This document shows positions 16,118 to 25,502 of a DNA stretch of 28,809 nucleotides, piece after piece. The notes under the pieces were generated by a model. It ran no database searches. It was not told the DNA's origin and saw only the letters and a program-made list of their open reading frames with translations. The stretch is from Amoeboradix gromovi (taxonomy: Eukaryota; Sanchytriomycota; Sanchytriomycetes; Sanchytriales; Sanchytriaceae): positions 1 to 28,809 of the forward strand of contig JADGIF010000042.1 of the NCBI GenBank assembly GCA_018985225.1, written 5' to 3'. The translations under genes and the position numbers were made by a program. Position 1 is the first letter of the stretch. Each line of letters begins with the position of its first letter.

Positions 16118-19100
16118 ATGCTTACTCTTCTTTTTATAATTTATCTCTTTTGTACCACTGTCGTGTTACTTCAAATTCCAATCAAATTTCTCCCTCAAAC
16201 CACAATAAAATCAATGGAATCTATGAACGCAAATGTATACGATATTTGCAAAACCGCTCTGCTAGCTGATTATCTTACTGTTCAAGCTTCTTCCATTAAT
16301 CGTAAGTTCCTTAACAAGTTCATTCCTCCTAAACAAAAAAATGTGAACAAACTCATTGATCACGTTCGCGATGTCTTTAGTTTGAATGAAATAGACATGT
16401 CTCAAATTATTCGCAACTGCCAGTCTTTCTGTACTGAGGAATTCGCCCTTGTAGATTTGCTCATTCGTAGAAATATGCTGGATCAAGATTGTACTCCTGA
16501 ATACATGCCTGGTGATTTTGACTACGAAGACGATTACATTCTTTGGAAACAAGCTGAGCTGAAAGAATTGGACAATGCCATAAACTACATCACTCAACAT
16601 TACCCTCATACTGAACCATTGATAGATACTCCACTGCCCACTCAAAACGCAAAGTTATGTTTTATCCCAAATGATCCTAAAACTGTTTATTATGCCCTTT
16701 TAGAACATTTGATTAGTTTTGAAGACACTCTTAGTAACTCATCTACCTTATTGCTTAGCGAATGCGGTAGAAGATGGCGATTGTCCCTTGCATTTCGTGC
16801 TTATTCATATTTAAACCTTATTTGGAAAAACAACAAGGCTGCAAAATACTCTTCTACAATGCGTATATGCGAAATGATTAGAAACAAAGAGTTCCTATTG
16901 AACATAAAAGAAAAGTACGATGTTTATCTAATTTTTAAAAAGATTGAGAAACTGACTTTTAAACACTTAGAAAATGACGATTTGCTAACTATGCCATGGT
17001 CCCAGATAATTTTTGTATTGAACAAAGTTTACTTGAGTTCTATTTATCGTAAGTTCCACAAGCCTGATATCCCGTCATTTCGGATTTCCAAAGTTATTGA
17101 AAAATCCATCCACTCAAGATTGAGCCCCCTAAAGTCCATAGATAGAAGCGACGATTATTTTAACCTGTTGGTTTCTACTATATCGGTTTTAATCAAGGAT
17201 ACACAGCTTGTTGATAGGTTAGAAATTGAAGATGACTCAACGATTTCCGTTTTACAGGTGCAAAACATATACAAAGTCACCACAGAAACCTTTTTGCAGG
17301 AAATGCTTGATCAAGAACTTGATACTGAAGTAGTTTCCAACGACGGTATGCATATTGGTGCGGGTATCCACATTTTAGACCAGTTCCAAGATTTAAAGGA
17401 ATTGGGACTTGACTTCACTTTGCCAAACGAGATGGTACTAGACACTCTAAATTCGTATATGCTGCAAACATTGGAAGAGATGCGCGAATGGTGTGCGCGC
17501 GCTATTAACTTGGATAATTGGGAGACTAATAACCACTACTCCAGTTGTGTTTCTGATGTATTTGATGTGTTGAGAACCAAATGGCTAGACATTAGGGACA
17601 CATGCTGGTATCAATTCGATGTACTAGCTCATCAGCGTATCATTTACGCCATCTACCTAGTAGTCAATGACATATCCCAATCATTGTTTGAGCATGTAAT
17701 GAATGATTTCGTAAGTCCGCCTGTGCAGGAAGAGCCAAAGGAGACTATAATGCAGAAAGTCGAGAGAATCAGGGGTGCGGATAGACAGGCATTGCAGTTT
17801 AAGATACAGCAACTACCTGCCGGTGTTTTTGTCAAACTAAATGATTTACTAAGTTTGCAAGAAAAGCTGAATGAGCTATTTGTCGAAATAAAGAAGGAAT
17901 ATGATGGGCTATTGGACAGCATGGATTCAGAAATAGATTATGAATCTCTTATATGTAGATTAAGCATCGATGACATTAAAGGAATTGTTAAACATGATGC
18001 ACATGAAGGCGTCGATTATGGGTTTATATGCGAATTGAAGATTAATGAGAACACTCATGTGCTGCAACTACCAGAAATAGGATCCATTCCAATAGAAGCT
18101 GACGAGTGTGTTGACTTTGTAGTCAAACAAGAACAGGTCGTAAACTGCACTATATATTCACAAGATATTTATGGGAAAAAAAAGAAGTACGCTACTACTA
18201 ATTTCACAGTAACTAACAAGGAATGCAAATCATCTTACTATCAGTCTAAAACAAGAATTTACAATCTAAACACTCTTCTTGGTTCCCTCACTGTAAAGTA
18301 TGGCAACGTACATGATGAATATCCATTCTATTACTTCAACAAGTCATATTTAACTCTCAATGATTTCTTGCAAGTCAGTTGTTCAAAGGTAGTCTCGAAT
18401 ATGATGAATCCGTGTATTTGGTTTGTTAGGCAACTCACTAGCAGATACGGAAGCATCGACGTAAAGCAGAATGTAAGCTTAGAAACTGTCGAGGAAGAGT
18501 TGCAGCCAATATTTGACTACTTAAACAAGACTTTTGGTGATTTAATGGAAATCAGCCACACCGAGATTTCTAACTTTGTGTTGAGAAAGAGTTGGAAGGA
18601 GTTTGTAGGCTGCGTTGAGGTTATATTAGTCGGAGATGAGCACAACGAAGCGGTAGCTAGTAGCAGAGGTCAGATTACAACAGTTCACTTCATATTTAAT
18701 TGTTTAGAAGAATTCTTTCATGCTCAAGGCAGTGGAGTCGAGTTGAATCATTTGCATAACCCTCAATATCATAGGGTGAATGGAATATTCAAATTGTACT
18801 ACTTAGAAAATGATGAGTTGATGCAAATGTATTTGAGGTCATTTGTAAATTATGCTGTGCACAAAGTAGAAAAGTACCAGAAGAAACCGGTTTTGCAAAT
18901 AAAAGGAAACAGCAAACTAGAGTCATCTTCCGAAGAGGAAGAATTGGAAGAGGAATTGAAATTAATGCAAAACACGAGACTGCAACCAAATACTCCATTA
19001 ACACCACCTGAATGCGAAGCAGTGGTAAAATTATTAGAGATGAGATCAGTGTATGACCAAGAATGCGCAGACTTCCTGGAAAGTCAGCAAGGAATACAGC

Positions 19101-19351
19101 AGCAAGTGATAATGAATTTAGAATTGGAAAAGGTTAAAAAAAGGCAAGAGGCACCAGTGGAAGAAAAAGTAGAGGTCAAGAAACAATCTGAAGATTACAA
19201 ATATACACCCTTCCAAGAGCAAAATATTCAGAAGCCTGTAAAAACTATAAATGTCACTCGAATTCCAAAGCCAGGGCTTACAGACGTTGAAAGTTTGACA
19301 AAACCTAGAGATGGCTCTTATTATGAAAGATCAAAACAGTACCTGCAATAA
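16118..19351 (+). CDS. UNC13/Munc13-like MUN-domain protein (fungal Ync13/Git1 type)
   Basis: Up to 1077 residues. Such proteins promote vesicle docking and fusion; fission yeast Ync13 acts in exocytosis and wall building at division. MHD1 is at about 450-560 (WCARAINLDNW, then YSSCVSDVFDVL). MHD2 is at about 820-915 (EFVGCVEVILV, then CLEEFFHAQGSGVELNHL, then YHRVNGIFKLYY). Between them, at about 610-740, is a beta-rich stretch in the place where fungal family members carry a C2 domain; calcium-binding aspartates are not clear. The C-terminus is acidic, then charged and disordered. The first 32 residues are hydrophobic (LLFIIYLFCTTVVLL) and encoded by a T-rich stretch. They may be a translated 5' UTR, with the true start at 16214 or 16223. 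The stop is inside AATAAA. Confidence 0.75.
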   Translation: MLTLLFIIYLFCTTVVLLQIPIKFLPQTTIKSMESMNANVYDICKTALLADYLTVQASSINRKFLNKFIPPKQKNVNKLIDHVRDVFSLNEIDMSQIIRNCQSFCTEEFALVDLLIRRNMLDQDCTPEYMPGDFDYEDDYILWKQAELKELDNAINYITQHYPHTEPLIDTPLPTQNAKLCFIPNDPKTVYYALLEHLISFEDTLSNSSTLLLSECGRRWRLSLAFRAYSYLNLIWKNNKAAKYSSTMRICEMIRNKEFLLNIKEKYDVYLIFKKIEKLTFKHLENDDLLTMPWSQIIFVLNKVYLSSIYRKFHKPDIPSFRISKVIEKSIHSRLSPLKSIDRSDDYFNLLVSTISVLIKDTQLVDRLEIEDDSTISVLQVQNIYKVTTETFLQEMLDQELDTEVVSNDGMHIGAGIHILDQFQDLKELGLDFTLPNEMVLDTLNSYMLQTLEEMREWCARAINLDNWETNNHYSSCVSDVFDVLRTKWLDIRDTCWYQFDVLAHQRIIYAIYLVVNDISQSLFEHVMNDFVSPPVQEEPKETIMQKVERIRGADRQALQFKIQQLPAGVFVKLNDLLSLQEKLNELFVEIKKEYDGLLDSMDSEIDYESLICRLSIDDIKGIVKHDAHEGVDYGFICELKINENTHVLQLPEIGSIPIEADECVDFVVKQEQVVNCTIYSQDIYGKKKKYATTNFTVTNKECKSSYYQSKTRIYNLNTLLGSLTVKYGNVHDEYPFYYFNKSYLTLNDFLQVSCSKVVSNMMNPCIWFVRQLTSRYGSIDVKQNVSLETVEEELQPIFDYLNKTFGDLMEISHTEISNFVLRKSWKEFVGCVEVILVGDEHNEAVASSRGQITTVHFIFNCLEEFFHAQGSGVELNHLHNPQYHRVNGIFKLYYLENDELMQMYLRSFVNYAVHKVEKYQKKPVLQIKGNSKLESSSEEEELEEELKLMQNTRLQPNTPLTPPECEAVVKLLEMRSVYDQECADFLESQQGIQQQVIMNLELEKVKKRQEAPVEEKVEVKKQSEDYKYTPFQEQNIQKPVKTINVTRIPKPGLTDVESLTKPRDGSYYERSKQYLQ

Positions 19352-19385
19352 ATATTATTAACTTTAAGATTTTGCGTTTTTTAAA

Positions 19386-19412
19386 ATGAAAGTATTTAAG
19401 GAGAGACAATGA
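19386..19412 (+). promoter_or_regulatory. Eight-codon upstream ORF overlapping the MAK21 start
   Basis: ATG at 19386 opens MKVFKERQ and stops at TGA 19410-19412. The stop overlaps the MAK21 start codon as ATGA. If the mRNA begins upstream of 19386, ribosomes would meet this uORF first and would need to reinitiate at the overlapping ATG. The whole gap to the previous gene is only 57 bp. Confidence 0.35.
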
Positions 19413-21496
19413 AATCAAGGGATCCGTTATTACCAGTGCAATTGAATTGGTGGGAACCAACTAAAGCAGGCGAATTTGGGAACTTAAAGGAAGCAGAACG
19501 AATGTACAATGAAGAGATTGAGAAGTATGACAAGATAAGTAAATTAGGAAAAACAGATGAAAAATATTTAAAGCACGTTATAAAGGATGGAACATTTAAT
19601 GACAAGATTACGTTGTTGTCTTACTCTATCAATGAATCCCCTTTGCATAATCTATCTAAATTCAAAGATCTGTTAGAAATGGCTACCAAAAAGAGTAGAG
19701 ATCAAGCGCAAAGAGCCATGGAAGCTCTTGTTACAATATTTGCTACCCAAGGTAGTCAGCGCGTCTTACCTGAAAGACCGCTAAGAGTATTTCGTGCATG
19801 TTTAGACATTAGACCGACTACGGGGCAAATAATTCAAGCATATTTTGAGGATAAGTTACGTGAGGTGTTCTTTGAATTGCTGCAATGCCTAGAAACCTGG
19901 CTTAAAGACAACGTGCAAAATATGAAGATTCGAGTTTTAACTTTTCTTTTTTCTCTCTGTGCCTACACTCTTGAACATTCTGAAAATATAATAAGACTAG
20001 TATCAAACAAACTCGGCGACCCTGACAAGAAAGTAGCCACTCAAGCCGGGTACGTTTTAATTAGTTTATCAAAATCTAAACCTTTGCTTAAGTCCAGCGT
20101 TATCAAGGCTCTATCAAGTCAGCTTTCTAAATCCGAGGACTTGAAATGCCGTGCGGTTGTGTTGAATCATTTATCTCAACTGAAGTTCAGCTTTAAAGAT
20201 GATAGAAAACTGTTTGTTGGTGTATTTAGATTGTATGTTGAAGTCTTGGATAACCTATTGGGTATAGAAACAAGAAAGATAGTCTTTCAGGAATCGCAAA
20301 TCAACAAAAAGATTCGAATTCCGGCAGAGGGTTTGGAGTTTAAAATTATTCATTTCTCCTTGACGGGACTAAAAAGAGTGCTGCCATATATTGAGAGCAC
20401 ACAGGATGAGAACCAAGACATATCTGGAGATTTGAAAAAGTACGTTTCCTTGCTTTTCTTGATCCACAAACATTCCATTTCGTCTTTGACTTGCTTTCAA
20501 ACCCTGGGACTTTTAGTTCAGTTGTCCAACTTTAAAAGCATAAATATAGACGAAAAACTGAATGACTGCATAATTGGGTTTACTAGAGATATTAGAATAT
20601 TCTCTACAAAGCATTTGCAGTTATTTCTGCAAGTAGTTGTGGCATTTTTGCATAAGAAAGATGTAAGGGTTTTCAAAGATATAGTGAAGAGTTTGCTTCA
20701 GGCAGCTATGCATTTTAATGATTCCCATGCTAAAATTTTAGTTCTAAAATGTATTCATGAATTGGCTAAGAATGAATTAGACGAATTTGCTAAAATGGTA
20801 CCGGCGCCGCAGTGTACTACCATCACGCAGGAAGATCTTTCCAAATTGAATGATAGCAAAATGCAACTACATTTATCTTTAAATGAGAGTGTAGATGTGG
20901 ATCCTAGTCAGTATTTATATGAAATAGTAGCCTATTTGTATGATTTTGATCCTCAGATAACACATCTAGCCTACCAACTAAGCACTTTGAATCGTTATAA
21001 CATAAATGAGCTTAAAACAGCTGAGTTTTCAAAATCAGGCCCTATTCTATTTTTGGATTCATTCACAAATAGAAAGCAGAAGAAATCAGAAGGCAATTTT
21101 GCAAAAGAATTGTCGCTTAAAAGCAAAGAATCAGTATCTCTCGAGGAGTTGTACATGTATGAGTATCTGAAAAACAGAAAATCAAATAAAACTATCAAGA
21201 GCCAAGACAGCGAAGAAGATGAAGATAAAGAAGATGTGGAATTGCTGCTGCAAAACATTGAACTGCCTAGTGACATGGAAGACGAATTTGGAATGTCCGA
21301 AATATCATCGGGCTCAGAGGATGTTGATGACCCGTTTGAGCAAATGTCGGAAACTACGCAGAATGATGAAGAAATAGAAAGCAAGAAGAAAAAGAGGTCG
21401 TTTCCTACATTCATGGACGCAAGTGAGGTAGAGGGTTTGTTAAAAACAGCTAAGACTCATAAAAAGAAAAAGACTGTGGATGTGTCAAAGTTTTAG
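19409..21496 (+). CDS. MAK21: Mak21/NOC1 (CEBPZ) ribosome biogenesis factor
   Basis: 695 residues. Noc1 works with Noc2 in the maturation and movement of pre-60S particles in the nucleolus. The N-terminal block (DEKYLKHVIKDGTFNDKITL, then SINESPLHNLSKFKDLLEM) and the RVLPERPLRVF motif match the family, followed by alpha-helical repeats. The CBF domain (about 300-530) includes the conserved region around YEIVAYLYDFDPQITHLAYQ, with SGPILFLDSFTNRK near its end. The C-terminus is acidic (SEEDEDKEDVE, SSGSEDVDD) and ends in Lys-rich sequence (THKKKKTVDV). It is shorter than the yeast protein (1025 aa), lacking most of the N-terminal extension. It converges on the haem lyase gene with a gap of 6 bp. 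Confidence 0.85.
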   Translation: MKSRDPLLPVQLNWWEPTKAGEFGNLKEAERMYNEEIEKYDKISKLGKTDEKYLKHVIKDGTFNDKITLLSYSINESPLHNLSKFKDLLEMATKKSRDQAQRAMEALVTIFATQGSQRVLPERPLRVFRACLDIRPTTGQIIQAYFEDKLREVFFELLQCLETWLKDNVQNMKIRVLTFLFSLCAYTLEHSENIIRLVSNKLGDPDKKVATQAGYVLISLSKSKPLLKSSVIKALSSQLSKSEDLKCRAVVLNHLSQLKFSFKDDRKLFVGVFRLYVEVLDNLLGIETRKIVFQESQINKKIRIPAEGLEFKIIHFSLTGLKRVLPYIESTQDENQDISGDLKKYVSLLFLIHKHSISSLTCFQTLGLLVQLSNFKSINIDEKLNDCIIGFTRDIRIFSTKHLQLFLQVVVAFLHKKDVRVFKDIVKSLLQAAMHFNDSHAKILVLKCIHELAKNELDEFAKMVPAPQCTTITQEDLSKLNDSKMQLHLSLNESVDVDPSQYLYEIVAYLYDFDPQITHLAYQLSTLNRYNINELKTAEFSKSGPILFLDSFTNRKQKKSEGNFAKELSLKSKESVSLEELYMYEYLKNRKSNKTIKSQDSEEDEDKEDVELLLQNIELPSDMEDEFGMSEISSGSEDVDDPFEQMSETTQNDEEIESKKKKRSFPTFMDASEVEGLLKTAKTHKKKKTVDVSKF

Positions 21497-21502
21497 TAAA
21501 TT

Positions 21503-22054
21503 TTATTTGAACCACTTATCAATAACGCTATAATATCCATGCATAACTCTTAATTTGAGTCCAGAAAAAGAATTAATTCTGGGTCGAACATCTACATAAA
21601 CGCTGTTAAACTTGGAAGAATATTTACCAGTATAGAAATCAAGATAGTACTCAATATCATTGTTATCCTGTGTTACCTTCCAAATATGAACATCAAAAGG
21701 CTTCTTATATCCTAGAAAATAATGATTCCAAAATGCTTTTGGGGTCATATAAGATGGAGTTCCTTGAAATTGGGACAATTTAGGTTGATTATTTGATCTG
21801 TATTTCTCAAAACTAAGCACTTTTTGCCATGCCAGCTCATTAACGGTATTGTGAATGTGTAAAATTTGGTTCATATCCTTTTTATCGACATTTTCATGTT
21901 TTTTTATAAGAGCTTTGTATAATTGCCCTTCTGAAGGATACTCCCATTTATCTTCGTCGTTCTTAAGTATATTTGAGGTTTCCTTTTCAGATGATAATCC
22001 TTCAACTTTGACTTTTCCATACTCTTCATATTCCGAGTGAACAGGGCAACCCAT
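21503..22054 (-). CDS. CYC3: Holocytochrome c synthase (cytochrome c haem lyase)
   Basis: 183 residues. The enzyme attaches haem to apocytochrome c in the mitochondrial intermembrane space. The CPV motif (C3-P4-V5) sits at the very start. WEYPSEGQLYKAL follows, then HNTVNELAWQKVLSFE with H68 as the equivalent of the essential human haem-ligating His154. PFDVHIW and DVRPRINSFSGLKLR are also typical. Most relatives have 220-330 residues, usually with a longer N-terminal part and more than one CP motif; here only one is present. Its presence implies a working cytochrome c. The stop lies inside AATAAA (21502-21507), which itself lies within 6-11 bases of the MAK21 stop. Confidence 0.92.
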   Translation of the reverse strand: MGCPVHSEYEEYGKVKVEGLSSEKETSNILKNDEDKWEYPSEGQLYKALIKKHENVDKKDMNQILHIHNTVNELAWQKVLSFEKYRSNNQPKLSQFQGTPSYMTPKAFWNHYFLGYKKPFDVHIWKVTQDNNDIEYYLDFYTGKYSSKFNSVYVDVRPRINSFSGLKLRVMHGYYSVIDKWFK

Positions 22055-22105
22055 TGTTTTGAGTGGATAAGAATCAGTGACAATAGTTTTAAAGCATTAA
22101 ATTTA

Positions 22106-22297
22106 TTAAGCATTGGCATAACTTGAGTATATCGGTGTATTAGGTGGAGCCGGTGGAGTTAATGGCATTTTTCTAAAGGTTGCTGAAGTTGGTAAGCGAG
22201 GTGATATCAACGGCAATTCCAAACCAGTTGTGAATGCAGACTTAGGACCATCATCTATTGGTAGTTCTGTATGTACGAAAAGAGTGGTTCTTCTCAT
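22106..22297 (-). CDS. Small proline-rich orphan protein (63 aa)
   Basis: Starts MRRTTLFVHTELPIDD and ends in a proline-rich tail (PLTPPAPPNTPIYSSYANA). I do not recognise it. In support, the stop is immediately joined to AATAAA (22102-22107), as in its neighbours, and the 51-bp distance to the haem lyase gene fits the local packing. The frame is open further up to 22354 but with no ATG before 22297. It could also be the last exon of something larger, or chance. Confidence 0.45.
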   Translation of the reverse strand: MRRTTLFVHTELPIDDGPKSAFTTGLELPLISPRLPTSATFRKMPLTPPAPPNTPIYSSYANA

Positions 22298-22490
22298 TAT
22301 AATAAAACAACGGAGAGGTCTGAATTTGTATGAATACTCAAATCCTGAGACCAATCAACTCGAACAATTGATATCCCAGGTTACATAGGTTCTACAGGTA
22401 CTAAATCCTACAGTTTTATCTGAATTAGAATCCATTTACATCCCTGGCTACTCGCGAGGTTTTACCACAGCCATTTTAATTTGAAACATC

Positions 22491-23154
22491 ATGAACAAAA
22501 TTAAGAATATTGATGAAGCTCGCGTTCACGAGACATTTGAATGGATTGAGGCGGTACTTGGTGAAAAGCTTGAACATGATATTCAAAAAACGTTAAAGAG
22601 TGGTGTCGTATTGATAAAGTTGGTCTCAAAAATAACTGGAAATGATTTTAAAATAGAGAAGCCGGGCTCCAACTTTAAAGAGATGGAAAACATTAGCCGC
22701 TTTTTAACTCAAGCTAAATTAATTGGCTGTCCCGGTAATTTTTATTTATCTAGACCAAGAAATTTTTGTTACAAACGACCTCTATGAAGCTAAGAATCTA
22801 AGTAAGGTTCTGGAATGTTTAGGTTCACTTGCTAGAAATGCTGCACAAAAGGGATATAAAGTTCCCTTATTAGGTCCCAAATTAGCAGACAAAAATGAGC
22901 GAGTTTTTAGCGAAGAGAAATTGCGAGAGGGTAGATCAATTCCTTCTTTCCTAACTAGCAATGAACGCAGTGCTCAATACGCTAACGATCGTGCAGGTGG
23001 CGATTTGGTTCAGCAGGCCCACCTTCCACGCCAGATTGCAGATCAGCGTATCCAGGTATCATCCGACGGCCAACAAACGTTGCTTACGAATACTCAAAAT
23101 TCTGATCCTTCTTCTTTTGGGAACAGACGTCAAATAGGTGGCAAGTATGAATAA
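22491..23154 (+). CDS. SCP1: Calponin/transgelin-family actin-binding protein (SCP1-like), two exons
   Basis: Exons 22491-22734 and 22754-23154 give 214 residues. Yeast Scp1 bundles actin filaments. A single calponin-homology domain covers about 10-115: HETFEWIEAVLGE, then LKSGVVLIKLVSKI, then FLTQAKLIGCP. Exon 2 continues DQEIFVTNDLYEAKNLSKVL, the conserved 'dlF.t.DLYe.kNl..V' block, so the splice is supported by family sequence. After the domain, REGRSIPSFLTSNERSAQYA is a degenerate calponin repeat (usually ...IGLQMGTN..ASQ.G). The tail is Gln-rich and disordered. The stop is inside AATAAA, and the gene converges on MGM1 with a 5-bp gap. Confidence 0.88.
22735..22753 (+). other. 19-nt spliceosomal intron in the calponin gene
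   Basis: The sequence is GTAATTTTTATTTATCTAG. It splits an Asp codon after its first base (G | AC), so it is phase 1. Splicing joins IGCP to DQEIFVTNDLYEAKN, as calponin-homology domains require. No clear branch motif is seen. Confidence 0.88.
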
Positions 23155-23159
23155 AAGGT

Positions 23160-25502
23160 TTACTGAATTATCCTTCTTAACTCGTTTCCGATCTTCTCCA
23201 AGAGCTCTATTCTCTCTTGAGCTTGGATTTGATTTTTAATCTTTGGATTTTCATCTATCAACTCTCGTGAAATAGCTCTATACTTTTGAAATACCCGATC
23301 TTCAAGCTCTAGTGGCAACCTGGTATATGTCTCCAACACAAGATCCAACCAAATATACTTTGCGGCTATCACTGACATTTGAGATGCTAATGCAAACAAA
23401 AAAACCTCTGGACATGTTACTGACTGTTTATTTGCTCTATTTATAGGGTTTAAGCTTGAATCTAATATGTGATTGTTCATGTTGCTATCGTTTCCATCGT
23501 AGAGTGGGGTTAAAGGTGCCTTGCATTTTTTCGCATTTAATTGATTAATTCTTATTTTTAATAGCTCTGATCTTGATTCATGATAAAGTGCTTGCTGTAA
23601 TAGTTTAATATCCTGCTCCTCCATTTGTCTGCCAGCTTGCAAATCCTTTATTAGAGTAGGGAATGTCCACCTTCCAAACGACGACTGAATTGCTTTGAAC
23701 TGTGCCTGCGATAAATTCATTTCTTGTTTCAATGCATTAATAGCTACTAATCTGCTACTCTCCCATATATCCTCAACATTGCTTCCGATTTGCTCCACTT
23801 TCCATGGTTTTAGAATATGTTCAATTTGGTCTACAGTTTGCAACAACCTCTCTTTCACTACGTGTTCTATACATGAATCAACAGCCAATTTCAGCTCCTG
23901 ATGATGCTCGAATGACGTTATATTGTGCAGTCCCAGTTTCGCTTTAGCAGTGTTAAATATTGAATGTGTTGCGATCCGCCCAATTCCCGATTTAGTCAGT
24001 TTTGAGGTAGCATGCATCAACTTGTTCACCCAGTATTCAGATTCACTGATACTGCCTATTTCAGAATCAACCAAATAAGAGGATTCCAAAATATCAAATA
24101 GTTGCCCATGTAGTAGTTGTTGTATTTCTAATAGAACATCTTGCTCGGTATAGCTACGCACAGTTTGTCTAAGGTGCTGCTTAACTTGGTCATGTAGACC
24201 ATCGATATAACCAGTTGGGCTTTGTTTTGTGTCAAAATAACTGACATTAAAATTATATTTCTCCTTATCCAAAACATCCAACACCAAGGACAATGTAGAC
24301 TCAGTATAAGACTTCATGGAATTAGTGAGTATGTCAACCAATTTTAACCTCAACGTAGGGAAACCCACAGATTCATTAGGGAATGCATTTTCTACAACGG
24401 GTTTACCTGGAGGGCACACGACACCGATATACCCTAGTGACAAAGGAAATTGTTTATTGTTTAAAAGATTAGCGGCTTCTTGCGGCTCAACCTTGTCTAA
24501 TTTGGTCAAAACGCCCAAAGTTCGCTTACCAAGTGGATCTACTTGTTTACTAACTCTTAGCGCATCCGAGTTAGCCAAGTCAACATCTGCAGCGCTTATG
24601 GCTAGTATTATGTTGGGATGCTGTACATACTGCTCACATAATGCTTCAATGCCATTTTTTAGTGATGCAGGTTGATCGGCACTGACTACTCGAATATAGC
24701 CAGGTAGATCGATTAGGCGCAAATCAGGAACAAATGGAGAATATATGGTCAATTTAATAGGCTTAGCATGCTCAATTTCTTCAATGGATATAGAATTATT
24801 CAGAGCTTTAACTGTCTTGCTAACTTGAGTAAAACTTGTTATTTTTCCCAGGTCTTTCATATCATCAAACACAGCGTAAACATCAGGATCATTAACAAGA
24901 GTTAGCTCTAGAGGTCTTTTAGTGACCAAATTACTTCCTTTTGGAAGGAATTCATGCCCAATGATTGCTTCTAGAACCGAAGTCTTGCCGCAAGATTGAC
25001 TACCAATAACCACAATGCTAGGCAGTTGTATGTCAGTGACTAAACCGGCATCGCTTAAGTCTTCCAATAAGGTTTGAACATGCAGAAGCTTCTTGATAAA
25101 TGGATTGAATTGATCATGGGGCAAAGAATTCATAACTAAAGCCTCAGTTGTGATTTCTAATTCGTCAGCGTGGTCCTGTGGTTGCGACTTTTCTAATGTC
25201 TCAATGACTCCCGCTTTCCATGCCTCTATGGCATCCTTAACTAATAAAGTGAAATCATCATCCTCATCCTGAATAGATACCGCCATATTTTGGAATGAGT
25301 CACTTAGACCTTCTTTGATTTGGTACGCATGTTGCTTGGTTGAATGGAAAGCATCAGAAATATTTGACTGTACTCGATGGATAAATTGATGTGATTGCGC
25401 GCCGATATACGTAGCAAATCCAACACCAGAAGCTGTACCCATAACTATTGAGTATTTACCGATTTTTGCAAAACCTTTAACATATGTCCACATAATCAGC
25501 AT
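23160..25502 (-). CDS. MGM1: Mgm1/OPA1 mitochondrial inner-membrane dynamin
   Basis: 780 residues. This large GTPase fuses inner mitochondrial membranes and shapes cristae. A short basic leader (1-16) is followed by a hydrophobic segment with small residues (about 17-35, YSIVMGTASGVGFATYIGA), the membrane anchor. The GTPase has GSQSCGKTS (167-175), switch threonine T194 in VTKRPLEL, DLPG (265-268) and TKLD (333-336). Middle, paddle and effector regions follow and no PH domain is seen, which fits Mgm1/OPA1 rather than other dynamins. The usual long presequence and a clear rhomboid cleavage segment are missing or very short. An in-frame stop lies just upstream of the ATG. Met4 is an alternative start. 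It diverges from SAC1 with 149 bp between them. Confidence 0.9.
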   Translation of the reverse strand: MLIMWTYVKGFAKIGKYSIVMGTASGVGFATYIGAQSHQFIHRVQSNISDAFHSTKQHAYQIKEGLSDSFQNMAVSIQDEDDDFTLLVKDAIEAWKAGVIETLEKSQPQDHADELEITTEALVMNSLPHDQFNPFIKKLLHVQTLLEDLSDAGLVTDIQLPSIVVIGSQSCGKTSVLEAIIGHEFLPKGSNLVTKRPLELTLVNDPDVYAVFDDMKDLGKITSFTQVSKTVKALNNSISIEEIEHAKPIKLTIYSPFVPDLRLIDLPGYIRVVSADQPASLKNGIEALCEQYVQHPNIILAISAADVDLANSDALRVSKQVDPLGKRTLGVLTKLDKVEPQEAANLLNNKQFPLSLGYIGVVCPPGKPVVENAFPNESVGFPTLRLKLVDILTNSMKSYTESTLSLVLDVLDKEKYNFNVSYFDTKQSPTGYIDGLHDQVKQHLRQTVRSYTEQDVLLEIQQLLHGQLFDILESSYLVDSEIGSISESEYWVNKLMHATSKLTKSGIGRIATHSIFNTAKAKLGLHNITSFEHHQELKLAVDSCIEHVVKERLLQTVDQIEHILKPWKVEQIGSNVEDIWESSRLVAINALKQEMNLSQAQFKAIQSSFGRWTFPTLIKDLQAGRQMEEQDIKLLQQALYHESRSELLKIRINQLNAKKCKAPLTPLYDGNDSNMNNHILDSSLNPINRANKQSVTCPEVFLFALASQMSVIAAKYIWLDLVLETYTRLPLELEDRVFQKYRAISRELIDENPKIKNQIQAQERIELLEKIGNELRRIIQ

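Noticed and set aside
16302-16318. GTAAGTTCCTTAACAAG looks like a 17-nt intron in the UNC13-like gene
   Set aside because: Removing it would shift the frame of a continuous protein; the translated residues fit the surrounding helix.
20995-21414. Serine-rich open frame of 139 codons on the minus strand
   Set aside because: Antisense of the acidic Glu/Asp-rich tail of MAK21; GAA/GAT codons read backward give Ser and Phe.
24316-24675. 119-codon open frame on the plus strand
   Set aside because: Lies opposite the GTPase domain of MGM1, no recognisable protein.
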